Below are positions 1 to 9,940 of a stretch of 13,683 nucleotides of DNA, one piece after another. The notes under the pieces are model-generated. The model did not search any database. It was given only the letters and a program-made list of their open reading frames with translations, and was not told the origin of the DNA. The DNA comes from Echinococcus granulosus (Eukaryota; Platyhelminthes; Cestoda; Cyclophyllidea; Taeniidae): the NCBI RefSeq assembly GCF_000524195.1, contig NW_020170570.1, positions 58,831 to 72,513 on the forward strand, read 5' to 3'. The position numbers and the translations under genes are program-made. The first letter of the stretch is position 1. Every line of letters starts with the position of its first letter.

Positions 1-939
1 GTAAATAAGCATCGACATGCATGCCGCTTAGGAAGCTATTAACTATTACCTTAACTTCTTTGCCTACTACTTGAGTGTCCACCTTTAAGTCAAAAACCGC
101 AAAACTAGATCATGATTTAGTAACTTTAAATCAAGTTTAGCTATGCCTTCCTTCAATTTCTTTTTCTTCTTTTTTCGTGCCTTAAAAATTTTACTATTCT
201 TACGCGGCTTCTTCTATAAGACCATTAAGACATTGTGATTGCAATATTTAGTCTTCTGTGGAACGTGTGCTTCCGTGACAGCTTTTACATAGTAAATAGT
301 AGCAATAATTAGAACAATAGTTTTAGCTGATGAATGCAGAAAACAGATTGCATTGTCAAGCAACTGTTAATGCTTTTGGGTTCGCTAATAAAACAACCTT
401 TCTCTGTTACGTAAACGTTGCTACTTTGTATGACTCGATGCTCCCTTTTTTTAAGGAAAAAAATTGGCATTATTCTGTACTGTAGTTTAAATTAAGCATC
501 TGAGGAAAATCACATGAATTTTTTTGGATAAGTAAAAATGTTTCCCTGCTTTCTTTTGAATTTTCGATAAGTTGAGGTTGTATAAAGTGGATTTATTATT
601 TACGTACAGACGGGCTGAGAGGGGACGGACGTGGCCAGGTTATCATGCCGTCTGGAGGTGGAACAAGTTGATGAGACTACAAAGATCGTCTAGTTAACCA
701 CATAGTTCAATGGAAATGCAGCATTTCTACAGTATCTCCTTTTTTTCAATCCTCGTCGCTGGCAGTCTCCGTAGCTGCACTTTTACTTCGACCACAACTG
801 ATTGCGAGACCCTATTAAGGTGATATTTATGTATACGTAGCACACAACGTTACCGCCACAGAGAGCGTTTCAACCTAATTCTTTCGTAAAATTACATGCT
901 ATAGCTTTATTGTGCATTGCTAAATATCTAAAAGACGTT
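1..939. other. AT-rich spacer, no gene seen
   Basis: I find no convincing coding exon, RNA gene or repeat here on either strand. A GC-richer patch at about 609-665 follows a TATAAAG-like string near 581. The first ATG after it (654) opens only eight codons (M-P-S-G-G-G-T-S, then stop), so it does not support a gene. The stretch is probably intergenic or intronic. Confidence 0.5.
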
Positions 940-1504
940 ATGGAAGACGATTTGCACAGTAGACTGACGGATGCTGGCCGCTTTGCTAAAATCACCACCA
1001 CGAATATTCCCCTTTTTAATCACTTTTCCGGTGAAATTTGTCTACAATCCGTTTTCATAGACACCTAATAATGTTTCCTTAAAAGACTGTTTTGATGAGA
1101 TGAAATCTTGTTGCACTTTTTAAAACCCTCTCTCCATTTAATAATGTGAAACACCATCGTCTGAAACTTGGACAGGGAGATTGGCCAAAAGGCAGTCCCA
1201 ATTCGAACGAGTCTTTGCGTTTGTGGTCATCCATGATGGGTATTCACATTCTGTAATGTTTTATAATATCACTTGTTCGGAAAAAAAAGAATAGTATCAC
1301 TCTTCTGTAGGATTCATTTCGAGTCTTTACAATGCTGCCTCTCCAAGTAAGTAAAATTACAGGGTTCTCCATAAGATGATCACATTACGCCCGAAAGCCA
1401 TGGCTGAATTTCGTTTAAGAAATTTAGCTTCAATAATTAATTGTTTTGGATTTTCTGCATTCATGAATACGTATTTGTGTTCTAATTACTTATTTTCTTC
1501 CCAG

Positions 1505-1602
1505 AAATTGGACGGTGTAATCAAATGTGCTGCTGTAAATGGAAAAGTGAAAAGTGGAAAAATTACGTTCTAATGGCTTTTAAGCGCATAAAATTTACCT
1601 AA
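1505..1602 (+). other. Exon-like segment after a strong splice acceptor (tentative)
   Basis: A pyrimidine-rich tract ending in TTCTTCCCAG (AG at 1503-1504) is a good splice acceptor. Two frames are open after it. One ends at the TAA at 1571-1573. The other runs to the TAA at 1600-1602 and reads as a short basic peptide with a C-N-Q-M-C-C-C-K-W cluster. An ATTAAA string lies just downstream, near 1602. No partner exon with a start codon was found upstream, and acceptor-like tracts are common in AT-rich DNA. This is a candidate last exon only. Confidence 0.15.
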
Positions 1603-1761
1603 TTAAAAAACAGACAAAGATTTTCAATTTCACTTCTTTCTACTCAAACTTAGTAAAGCCTTTTCATGCCCAGTAAATTGCAAATTTAAAGGTTTTTGTT
1701 ATTGTTGATATTGTTATTTAGGTATTGGACCTTTGTTATATAAACTTGGTTGACTTAACTT

Positions 1762-2187
1762 ATGCTTGCAAACATGTTCCATCAAGACGTGGCGTCTCAG
1801 GACTTCCTTGAAGACGAAAGGTTACATAATACCCAGGCCGAATATATGCTAACCTGCCATGCAGCAGGTCCGGTAGCTAGTGCTATAGCCCGTAGGCTGG
1901 CCCACCTGACAAAGATACAATGCCAAAGAACCCTTTACCAAAAGCGAGTGTTAAAAAACAACCGACGTATTGCAAAGTGTGCGTTTCTCCCAAGCGTCCG
2001 TTTGCGCAAAGGAAAGGGCAATTACTACCCTATTTGCCAACTTCAAGTGATTAAAAAGTTTAAATTGATTAAAGCAGGGCTCAGATGCCTGGCAGAGTGC
2101 AGGGAGTATCGTGAATTACAGATGAACCAAAGTGGTTTAAGAAGCCGTTCCATCGGATGCTTTGAAGCACTTAACATGCTTCTCTAA
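1762..2187 (+). other. Longest open frame (141 codons), overlaps a dispersed repeat
   Basis: This frame begins with an ATG and runs 141 codons. The product would be basic (many K and R), with cysteines near residues 32, 54, 73, 92, 108, 112 and 133. I recognise no domain, signal peptide or membrane segment. TATATAAA lies at 1737-1744, only 18 bases before the ATG, so a transcript starting about 30 bases below it would miss this ATG. AATAAA lies at 2334-2339. The matching part of the repeat copy at 6512 has an in-frame TGA soon after the start of homology and several length changes. That argues the frame is a chance reading through a non-coding repeat plus its flank. A lineage-specific gene born from the repeat cannot be excluded. 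Confidence 0.2.
1791..1973 (+). repeat. Dispersed repeat family, copy A
   Basis: This is one of three clear copies of a repeat family. Landmarks in order are GACTTCCTTGAAGACGAAAG (1801-1820), CCGAATATATGC, a GC-rich core with GGCTGGCCCACCTGAC (about 1895-1910), ACAATG, CTTTACCAAAAG (1932-1943) and GTATT (1967-1971). The 6512 copy keeps the same landmarks in the same order and orientation. The 13508 copy keeps them in reverse. Length changes between copies are not multiples of three, so a short non-autonomous element is likelier than a protein domain. No target-site duplication could be identified. Confidence 0.6.
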
Positions 2188-2189
2188 CT

Positions 2190-2940
2190 CAGGGAAATGT
2201 TTGTGACAATACTTGCTCGATTAAGTTTAACCTAAAATTTAAAGCTGCTGATTGATATGTAATTTTTCCCCCTTTGCTTATTCAATTCTCTCTTTTGCAT
2301 TAGTTTTTGCACGACTTATTCTTCTATGCTTATAATAAAGACCCTTCGCGAATAATTGGTTTAAAAGCAGAAGACAAACTCATAGCGGGTGGGAAGTGAG
2401 TTATTATTTATCACAACTTTAGTCATCTTTCCAGTTTATGTTAACGCAGTTAAACAAACAGTAAATTAGTTATTTTATGCATTACATAAATTAAATTGGT
2501 ATTTTAAGTAGCGTGCGCGGCAGCAGGTTTTATTTTTATGAACAAAAAGGCCTCTTTAATTGGCGTAACAGATGTTTCAGTAATGTACAACTTGCATATT
2601 TTTTTACGTGCAAAGCTCTATTTAAGGGGAGAAAATTCGTTTTATTCACATAGATAATAACCCGTTTATGCGAGGCGAATGGAGCTTACATTGCCTGTAG
2701 CGGAGTTGGCTTTGGGGAATATCGTAATTCGGCGTAGCATAGCCTGAAGTTATATTCCAAGAACAAAAGGGCTGCTGTTGATTAGGTTTGGATTTTGCAA
2801 CTGTTTACTTTCAGTGTGCCGCGAGAAACGCACTTAACTCTTGCTAACTGTCCCTTAATCTTTGTTTTCTTCAGTGTACATTTTGTGTCCATCGGTGTTC
2901 CAATATTTCCGTGATTTTTTTTGTCCCACCTCCTAATTCA
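2190..2940. other. AT-rich spacer
   Basis: There is no supported gene. An AATAAA at 2334-2339 could serve an upstream transcript. The rest has frequent stops in all frames and no repeat that I could recognise. Confidence 0.4.
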
Positions 2941-2945
2941 GATCG

Positions 2946-2993
2946 TTGGATCAAAAATCCTGTTTTGAGAAAGGCATTTTTCTAATGATCCAA
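2946..2993. repeat. Imperfect inverted repeat / hairpin
   Basis: The 8-base arms TTGGATCA (2946-2953) and TGATCCAA (2986-2993) are perfectly complementary. The pairing continues inward as AAAAT-CCT against AGG-C-ATTTTT, with a small CTAA bulge and a single-base bulge. It could be a remnant of a small inverted-repeat transposon (MITE) or a cruciform-forming element. It directly abuts the GC-richer island starting at about 2999. Confidence 0.5.
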
Positions 2994-2998
2994 GTTTT

Positions 2999-3112
2999 AT
3001 GGGGACATCAGTGCTCGTTGCCAGCCTGGAAATTGATAATGCGCCCTCGGTGACGAGGTTGGTCCAATCTGCCAGTGTACCATCTAACCTGCGCATTCAA
3101 CAGAGCATTTGA
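2999..3112 (+). other. GC-richer island with a 37-codon coding-like frame
   Basis: This patch stands out from its AT-rich surroundings. An ATG at 2999 opens 37 codons to TGA (3110-3112). The composition is protein-like (start M-G-T-S-V-L-V-A-S-L-E-I-D-N, end L-R-I-Q-Q-S-I), with few low-complexity residues. One minus-strand frame is also open across most of it. A CCTCG-GTGA-CGAGG hairpin sits at 3045-3058. I recognise no family. It may be the remnant of an exon or transposable element, or a regulatory element. It is too short to call a gene. Confidence 0.2.
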
Positions 3113-3114
3113 AG

Positions 3115-5780
3115 TGTTATAATTATCAATCCTTATCAGGCTATTAAAAACCGGATTTACTTTTCTCGTTCATGAGAAAATAACGAAGAGTAGTGCTTTC
3201 ACTTTCTGATCAGCCAGATGAAAGCTCATTCATTGATATTTGCACCTACAAGTTTCCCATTTTAATGAGTAAAAATAATTGAGTGCATTGTTCTTGATCT
3301 ACTATTACAATCACCTTTCACCTAATTCCTTCCAAACAGCATGGAATGAGGTGTCTGATGTTTATATGTCTAATCCTGTTTCGAAATGAAGAATGCATTA
3401 TATACTGCTCACACTACTTATATAATTAATATAAATAAATAACGTCGAAACTTTTGCATCCAATTTTTAAGCACTAAAATGGGTTGAAAAGTAAATCTGA
3501 CTTTTATGTTTCTTTAAAGGCATGTTATTTTTTAGTGAAACCAGTTTTGCACGGTTCAGTAACTTTTAATAACCGCTGGTGTCTTGAGTTGTCGGTGGTC
3601 TTGTAATAGATTATCCTGTGGAATTTCAGGGCTTTTCTTTTAGCACGCATGCCACAACGCTACCTCTTCATTCTGGGTGGCTCACCCTTCAGACTTTGGC
3701 CATAGAACTACTGAAGATGATCAGTTTTATTAATGAGAGACAGATGAGTTGAAAGTCTGTAAATATGACCTACTAGCCACTCCACAAACTTAGGCAATCA
3801 TGCCATAGTTAAAACCATTGTCCCTTCATTGCACTCGAATAATTATTCTCTCTACAATTTAACCATTCCTGCCAGGGAGAAATGTATTGCAGAAATTTCA
3901 AAATAGGAGGAAATTTTTAACTACTTTGGTGCCTACAACGGAACTGTGGATTATTTTGCTCATACCAAACTCCTTCCACCATTTATCCACTACTACTTCC
4001 AGTTCAGCATAATAATGGAATGTAAGTAATAGAGGCGCAAATCCATTCATTCACTTACTTGTTTAAACAGACTACCTCGCAAGACAAAATAAAGTTAAGT
4101 AGCCAGGATGAAAGTTGGTGCATTGCACGGAATACAAATGCTTGCAAAAAAAACCTTTGATATTTCATTACAAATGTAATGTAATGTCGTGCAGAGAGCA
4201 CTAAGTAGAATAAGGTTTGTGTGTCAAAAATAAAATCTTGTGAATTGCTTAGAAGAGTGGATTTAGTTTAATCACAATAAAAACCAACTGCTGTGAAAAA
4301 TTTCGAAAATTTTCTTGACTTATTTTGACGATACTTCTAAAATGCTTTCATCACAGTTGCACAGATTTTCACTAAACAATCCAAGATGTCAGCATGTTGT
4401 GCGCGCTGACTAGACAGTACATTTGAATGCCGCTCCCCTTATTAGCCATCATGATGAAACTTTGCTATGATCATGTCAGAGGAGTTCCCTTTTCTAGTTG
4501 TTACTCAGAGGCAAAGCCAAAATCTCTTTCAAGCTGCTTGATTTTTTTTGTGGTCTTGTGGCTTTTGTGAACAAAGCTTCAGCCGACAATTGCAGTCAAC
4601 CTCATTAACTTACTTTCCACCTTCACTGTATCACGTACTGTTTCCTTGTCAGCATCAAATTCGATGGTAAGCCTGTAAACAGGTTTAGTTTTTTTAGATT
4701 TAGTAAGATTACCAAGTTTATTTTTTCAATGATTTACAGTTTCTTTCTCCTCTTCTACCATTTGATCAAGACATGGGAATTGGGTAAAGTGCGCACAGCG
4801 CTTTAAAATCAAACACGTACAAGCAAATGCAGGTCTATGCGGACAATAAAATGAGTGACTAACGGAAGTCAGATTAATATGCTTTGTATTTGGGTTGAAA
4901 AAAAAAATCGCTACAAGTGGCATATAATTACTGACTTGGTTCATCGTAATAATAAAGTCTTTACCTTGATTAACAGAAGTGTTTTATTATACGGCAATAA
5001 TTCTTTCGCTGCGACCCGAACAAATGCTAAACGCTAAACTAATGCGATATATACTTATTTTTAAGACTTGTAGAATGGATGTTTGACGTATCGGGTAAAC
5101 GCTAGTTCAATATCTAGAGGATAACTGAAGTTGATATGTAGTTGTTAACAAGAAAATGTTAGTTTTGGCGAATAATTTGAAAAAACCTTGACTTTAATCA
5201 CTGAATATAAAACAACTGGAAAACTGAAACTTAATTTGGGAATAGAAGGAGGTGTAGATGAGTTGTCGGAATTCTTTTTCTTTCATTAACCACTAAGTCT
5301 ACAATTCGAGTTCAATTAATGTTTGATAAAGGAAATAGCAACTAAGTTATCGCCAAAATTATAAAGTTTGAAGTAAAAATCAGCAGGTGATTGAGGATTT
5401 TCCGTATAAAACGTATGCAAATGAATTTTTTTTCTCCTTTCTGTCTAAATCCCGCATGGATCTTGGGATCAAGAGGTTTGCGAATAAATGGTATCACCTT
5501 TCTATCAACTTGATTGATTCAAATGCAATTGCGCAGTTTTTTTTCCGATTGTTTTTTTTCTCGTGTTCAACAAATCTCCATTTTATGCTCTTAAACAGGA
5601 TACGAAAGCTTGCATTTTATTTAACCTTGGTCGTTTAAGGGAGGTTTAATTCGTGTGACTCGATGAATTTAGCGACATTTGGTAACAGGTTATTTTCTAA
5701 TGCAGAGATTACAAGTATAAAAATTCAGATTAATATCACGTCTTTACAACCGGATGAACTATTGTGATAAGACAATCGCA
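3115..5780. other. Long AT-rich spacer
   Basis: No supported gene, RNA or transposon was seen. Small structures include a near-perfect palindrome CATTACA-AA-TGTAATG at 4166-4181. A 39-codon chance frame at 4451-4570 starts M-M-K-L-C-Y and ends in a hydrophobic run. Open frames around 4726-5037 on both strands and at 5387-5638 are rich in F, N, S, K and I codons, as expected from AT-rich DNA, and have no partner exons. Confidence 0.4.
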
Positions 5781-5785
5781 CGTTT

Positions 5786-5899
5786 CAGTGGTTGAGAGAC
5801 TTTATGATCCGATTTTCAGATCTTACGCTACATGCTACGTCCCAGTGGTTGAGAGACTTAACGATCCGATTTCCAAATCTTGCGCTACATGCTTTAGTC
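5786..5899 (+). repeat. 57-bp tandem duplication (two units)
   Basis: Units 5786-5842 and 5843-5899 are adjacent copies. Both start CAGTGGTTGAGAGACTT and share GATCCGATTT, ATCTT and CGCTACATGCT. About five substitutions lie in the first 50 bases, and the last few bases diverge more. The period is a multiple of three, so the open frame at 5764-6021 carries a 19-residue repeat (V-V-E-R-L-x-D-P-I-x-x-S-x-A-T-C). Several differences change the amino acid, so nothing shows selection on a protein. The frame has no recognised domain or splice context. Confidence 0.8.
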
Positions 5900-6020
5900 A
5901 TGTCTGTTTTTGGATTTTGCAAGAAAGTGAAATTGCAACATTAACTGAATCCTCAGAATATCTCTATCATCAATTACTGCAACATGTATCAAGGCTAATG
6001 GCCACTTTAAAAAGATCCTA

Positions 6021-6500
6021 AAAGCTTTGATGTCGTATTTCAGAAAACTGATTTGGGAATAAAGACTTAGTAATTAACTGAGTCAATATTGAAAATTAGG
6101 AGATTAATCCCCCAAAAAAGTTTTTTTAATGTTTTATTTTAAGCGACCCTAGGATATCTGGATGAGACTCACACCACAACACAAATAAGGGTGATGCCTT
6201 TTTTGCTCCCCCTATCGCGGATTGCTCTCCTTCTTCCTTCCTCAAAGAGAGAGAAATAAAATAAATCCTGAAATTGGAGAAGTTAAGACTAAAGGATAGG
6301 TAAGACTACTTTAAAATAAAAAAATTTGTCCAGTTATTTGATAGAACAGGAATTTTTCTGTCTTGGATGATATACCCAACTTATTACCATATTGTGAATC
6401 TGCTTTATACAAGTTAGTAGTGCTTATGATTTTAACTTAAAATTTCGTTCTACCGTGTTTATCAATGATCCTTTGAAAAATAAAAATAAATTCGGCTTTT
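6021..6500. other. AT-rich spacer
   Basis: No gene was seen. A pyrimidine-rich stretch (about 6224-6242) is followed by a purine run and two overlapping AATAAA strings (about 6255-6265). That could be a polyadenylation region, but no upstream coding sequence supports it. Confidence 0.35.
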
Positions 6501-6511
6501 GATAATCATAA

Positions 6512-6680
6512 GCGCAGCACCCCGAGACTTTCCTAAAGATGAAAGCTGACAATACTCTGAGTGAAAATGCATTGCCGACCTACAGAAGGGCTGGCTTAAA
6601 GGGTTAGGCTTCCCGACAGAGACACAATAGCAGGGCCCCTAAGTGGCCCCTTTACCAAAACAAAGAGTTAAAGTATTCCA
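6512..6680 (+). repeat. Dispersed repeat family, copy B
   Basis: This copy is in the same orientation as the one at 1791, about 4.7 kb away. Shared landmarks are GACTTTCCTAAAGATGAAAG (6527-6546), CAATACTCTGAGTGAAAATGC, TAGGCTTCCCGACAGAGACACAAT, a GGCCCCTAAGTGGCCCC core (about 6635-6650), CTTTACCAAAA and GTATTCC (6673-6679). The GC-rich core is better preserved here than in copy A, where GGGCCCCTAAGTGG appears lost. The copies are clearly diverged, so the insertions are old. Confidence 0.6.
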
Positions 6681-6701
6681 TGAGGGTAGTAAGAAGGAAA
6701 T

Positions 6702-6715
6702 GTTACCATGGTAAC
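6702..6715. promoter_or_regulatory. RFX-type X-box palindrome
   Basis: GTTACCATGGTAAC is a perfect 14-base palindrome. It fits the known RFX dimer site (GTTNCCATGGNAAC), the X-box found near many ciliary gene promoters in animals. It lies 22 bases beyond repeat copy B. No gene start was identified nearby, so any role as an enhancer or promoter element is inference from the motif. Confidence 0.45.
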
Positions 6716-6857
6716 TTTGAGAATGCATGTTAGTGGCTGATATCACTAGGCGAATAGCATTTTAAAAGTATTAAAGTGCTATAACTGGATATTCTTGCAT
6801 CATGAAAATTCCACGAATGGCATTATTTTGTCTGCATTTATTTCCCTCTTGGTATAG

Positions 6858-6945
6858 GAAGTGCCAGTGAGAGAAGTTATCAAACCATTGCCCAGGAAAA
6901 GAAAGTCCTGGTTGTTTCAAAATTACCGCCCAGTCTATCTCTCAG
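6858..6945 (+). other. Exon-like 88-base segment, or scrap of a LINE reverse transcriptase
   Basis: The segment is bounded by a pyrimidine-rich acceptor (…TTGGTATAG, AG at 6856-6857) and a CAG|GTAACC donor (6946). Two of three frames are open. The frame starting at 6858 reads E-V-P-V-R-E-V-I-K-P-L-P, then a K/R-rich stretch, then N-Y-R-P-V-Y-L-S. The order 'I-x-P-L-P-x-K … N-Y-R-P-x-x-L' resembles the start of the reverse transcriptase domain of non-LTR retrotransposons (typically N-Y-R-P-I-S-L). No further RT motifs follow, so if real it is a small remnant. A cellular internal exon is the alternative. Confidence 0.3.
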
Positions 6946-6949
6946 GTAA

Positions 6950-8180
6950 CCTTGAATGTTGTGAATTAAATTTTACATAGTACTTTATTTTCTCCCACTC
7001 TGCCAGTGTGAATTTCAAGGCTGCTTAATGAAAGTACTATTCATCGTGAGCAATCACGAAGGTTAATTTAGGTTAATTTATCAAACAATTTACTAGGTGC
7101 CAATTTATTAATGATCACATACGGAATCTGAAGAAAGTGTGTACAGGTTTAACTAAGTGTCCAGACATTATTAAGTAGTAATTTTATTTGTCTTGGTTTA
7201 AACGCCCCCTTTTGATGGTGTCATATGGGCAGTCATTTATCAAATGGTCACTTGTATGAAGCTGTAAAGGAGGACAAAAACACAGAAAACGTTCGCATCT
7301 ATGCTTGCAACATCTACCCAGCTTTTTTGCTTGATCGGTCAGCATCACTTGCGTGTCCACTTAGACAAACTTGATAGAGTGGTAAGACCTAATCAGGCAC
7401 GATGTCATATTCAACCACAACTGCCTGACTCGGATTATTACTTGCTTTTTGGCTGACAAATTGCCTACAAACCAATTTTTATTTTACCTGACCTATTATG
7501 AATTCTCTGCTAAGGTTTTACAACGCATTTGGGATGCATAAATAAATTATTGTGACCTGCCACCCACGGCAGCATTAGGTGTATAAAACTGAGTTTTGTG
7601 CGTTCAAATTTACAGATTTCTTAAATAATTAAAGTAGAAGCACCCCTTTTTATTGCAAATAAGTGGTACATTTGCATATTTCGTGAGATAATTTTCCATG
7701 AGAAAAGTGCGTTTAATATCGCGTGTGTATGCACTATAATGCCCCTCAATCCTCTTGTGTACATTCAAGTAACTCTTTGAACTACAATGTAACAGTTTGC
7801 CCAAATTTATTTTGCCTATAGAGATGCTCCCGTGTGAGTGAGCTAAAAAAACAGGAATTTAAGCAGACTGATTTTATTAAGCTAACATGACTCCACCAAA
7901 TGAGTAAATGAACAAGATATGATTCCGTTCCCCTTATCAAAAAAGCGCTGCTTGAGAATGTAACACGATCTCATTTTTGTCTTCGCAAAAAGTTAAGAAA
8001 CACCCAAAAATAGGTTTATTAAATCGCTATTGCAACATTAAAACTAAAACTTGAATGTCAGAAAAGTTTTGAGGCAATGTTTTGCAGAAAATTTTGACTT
8101 ATAGTGTCTTGAGAATGTGTCCGATATTTTTTTGTGGATTGGGAGTTTGTACTTAATCTGAGCATATCGCTCTCCTTTGA
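6950..8180. other. AT-rich spacer with minor repeats
   Basis: No supported gene. A GGTTAATTTA decamer is duplicated exactly in tandem (7061-7080). A TCGTGA-GCAA-TCACGA hairpin lies at 7044-7059 and CTGCC-N6-GGCAG at 7557-7572. The minus-strand open frame at 7610-7804 has no coding character. Confidence 0.4.
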
Positions 8181-8186
8181 AAGCGC

Positions 8187-8468
8187 TCAGTAAGCAGCTT
8201 CTATACTACTTAGTCTAGCTAATAGGCGCAAAAACATATAGCGCTTAGGAAGATCGGTTGAGTCCTCACCGCTATTTCGCAACGCTTCTACTTCAAAGGG
8301 CGGTAGCTCAACCCAATCCATCCCCTCTAACGCTTTAATGATAGGTTGCATCTGGTGAAAATATGTCATCATCATAAATTCACCAGTTATTCTACTTCCT
8401 AATAAACCTTCCAATAAAACAGAAGAGTCGCCTTTTTTATAAAAGCCAAGGCACTTATGATTAAGCAA
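8187..8468 (-). pseudogene. Coding-like segment of unknown origin, no ATG at its 5' end
   Basis: This minus-strand frame is open for about 93 codons between stops and ends at TGA. Its composition differs from the chance frames around it: acidic and hydrophobic residues are mixed, with M-M-M-T-Y-F-H-Q-M-Q-P-I-I-K, W-V-E-L-P-P-F-E-V-E-A-L and R-Y-M-F-L-R-L-L-A-R-L. It also uses GCG, CGC and CCG codons unlike the flanking DNA. No ATG opens it; the first in-frame ATGs are internal. An acceptor-like TTTTCACCAG lies just before one of them, so it could be a last exon of about 54 codons. Beyond the stop, another frame stays open and looks coding-like (L-L-S-A-F-K-G-E-R-Y-A-Q-I), which would suit a frameshifted pseudogene. 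I do not recognise the family. Confidence 0.3.
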
Positions 8469-8479
8469 TTTTTAGGTCC

Positions 8480-9880
8480 TATGGATGATCTCTTCTCAAA
8501 GGAAACGAAGAGAGCAGACAATTTTATAACATTTAGGTTGTAAACGTTTTGAGGGAGATGAGAAGACATTCCACTTGCTTAAGAATGATTGAAAAGACTC
8601 TTTTAACCCCACTAAACATCCAAAAATCTGCTTGTTAAATCAGCTAGTATTAACTCTACGCGATTATATAACAAGCAAGCTTGTGTTTGTTTGCAGTTTG
8701 TAGTTTGCTTCAAAGTACTTCCTCCATTTCATTTCCCTGCTAAACTTTAGCTGTCAGTGACATTATTCAATACCAAAACCTCACTCTTCACTAATATACC
8801 TTCCTAAATGGAAACGAAGGAGTCTTGTAAGTGTACTTAAAGGGAAAGGGAAAACGACAGGATTAACATCTGGATTTTTTCTGCTTCCCTAATCACATCG
8901 AAGTTAATTTAACATTAAAATATCATTCAGGCAATTTCGATATAGTAGAGGTTTTAACCTCCACCTATCAGAGAGCAGTAGGCTACCAAAATTGTTAATT
9001 TTTTGTTTTTCCAGGTCGCCGCTTTGACATTGGGCTTTTGTCAGACTCTGTGTAATTTATTTTTTTAGCAAAAAATCAAGTTGTAGTGGTTCCGAAGGTT
9101 TCTTACAAACTTCCTCCACCTACAATATTCAATCAAAAATTCCTCGTAATGAACAAATTCAAATGAGGCTCCAAGGTGGTGCTATCGAGATAAGAAATCT
9201 CCATTAAATTTACTCAAAATTTAGTTCAAGTTTCGTCTTTTTATGCTTTTTAAGACAATTTTACGGTTTTTCCTCAGTTCTTTTATGAAATTCGATTATT
9301 GATACGTTTTATTACCTGTTTTATGCTTGGCATTCTTGTTATAAACTCCAGGTAATCTCAAAACACTAATAATTTGGCGATGCGGTGGAATGCCTCCTAA
9401 TGCCTTCATTTTGCAACCCATTTTGGTATTTTCAGGTAAGCATGCCGAACAGAGCTGTTCAATTTTTAAATAAAATTATGGTTGGCGGACAAATTCTTAA
9501 CTAACTGTTAATTTAACAGCAATTTCGCAGATTTAGCTGACGCACGGAAAGGTTGAGATTTATCTTATGAATTTTAGCCTTTACAGAATCATATAGGATT
9601 AAAAATCAAAATCTAACAGTTAATGCTAAAAAAACAAGTTCTCAATAAGGCATTTGATTGGTCCTGCCTTCTCGAGAGAAAAATATTGCGTTTTGAAGGT
9701 AAGAGGGGATTTACGGTGTAAGCTGCTCTTTTCCGAGTGAGCTTTTTTTACAACAAAACAAAATGCTAGTCTAATTCGCAAGATACTGGTAGATTTCGAG
9801 TCTTTATTTTTACTGAAGCGAAAACAAGGTCCTGTTTTAATTAAGATTTCGAGTCCCAATGTAGTTCATTAATTTTGACC
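8480..9880. other. AT-rich spacer
   Basis: No supported gene. A good acceptor (TTTTTGTTTTTCCAG, ending near 9014) precedes an 18-codon open stretch that soon meets a stop. The minus-strand frame at 9626-9859 is K/S/F-rich and lacks splice or family support. Confidence 0.4.
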
Positions 9881-9887
9881 TTTTTCC

Positions 9888-9940
9888 AGGTCTCGTGAGG
9901 CCACTTTTGGACCACGTCTCTAAGGGACTATAAATCCCAA
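9888..9940 (-). repeat. Partial copy D of the dispersed repeat family
   Basis: GTGAGGCCACTTTTGGAC here matches GTGAGGCGCCACTTTTGGAC in the copy at 13508, with a similar GGTCT/GGTTCT string just before. GTCTCT…GGGA…TAA…CCC follows, which fits the reverse complement of copy B after an internal deletion. The match is short, so membership of the family is probable rather than certain. Confidence 0.35.

Noticed and set aside
940..1068. 42-codon + strand frame starting M-E-D-D-L-H-S-R-L
   Set aside because: It reads well, but has no promoter, partner exon or known domain, and frames of this size are expected by chance.
1180..1240. tRNA-like GTTCGAATTGG (minus strand B-box resemblance)
   Set aside because: No T-stem pairing, no A box at the right distance and no cloverleaf.
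1785..1825. GAAGACGAAAG, reminiscent of a hammerhead ribozyme core
   Set aside because: The conserved CUGAUGA element and required stems are missing.
4451..4570. 39-codon + strand frame ending in a hydrophobic run
   Set aside because: It has no signal peptide at the start, no splice or promoter context, and comes from a T-rich stretch.
4726..5037. Overlapping open frames on both strands
   Set aside because: Composition is typical of AT-rich DNA, with no start context, domains or splice signals.
5387..5638. 83-codon + strand frame rich in F, S, N and L
   Set aside because: It begins at a TTG and reflects poly-T runs; there is no protein family signal.
7998..8650. Similar strings AAACACCCAAAAATAG (7998) and AAACATCCAAAAATCT (8614) flanking the minus-strand segment
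   Set aside because: Only about 30 AT-rich bases resemble each other; too weak to call element ends.
9000..9070. Possible exon after the acceptor ending near 9014
   Set aside because: It opens for only 17 codons and has no upstream exon or polyadenylation signal.
9626..9859. 77-codon minus-strand frame
   Set aside because: K/S/F-rich with no domain, and its surroundings show no splice or promoter signal.
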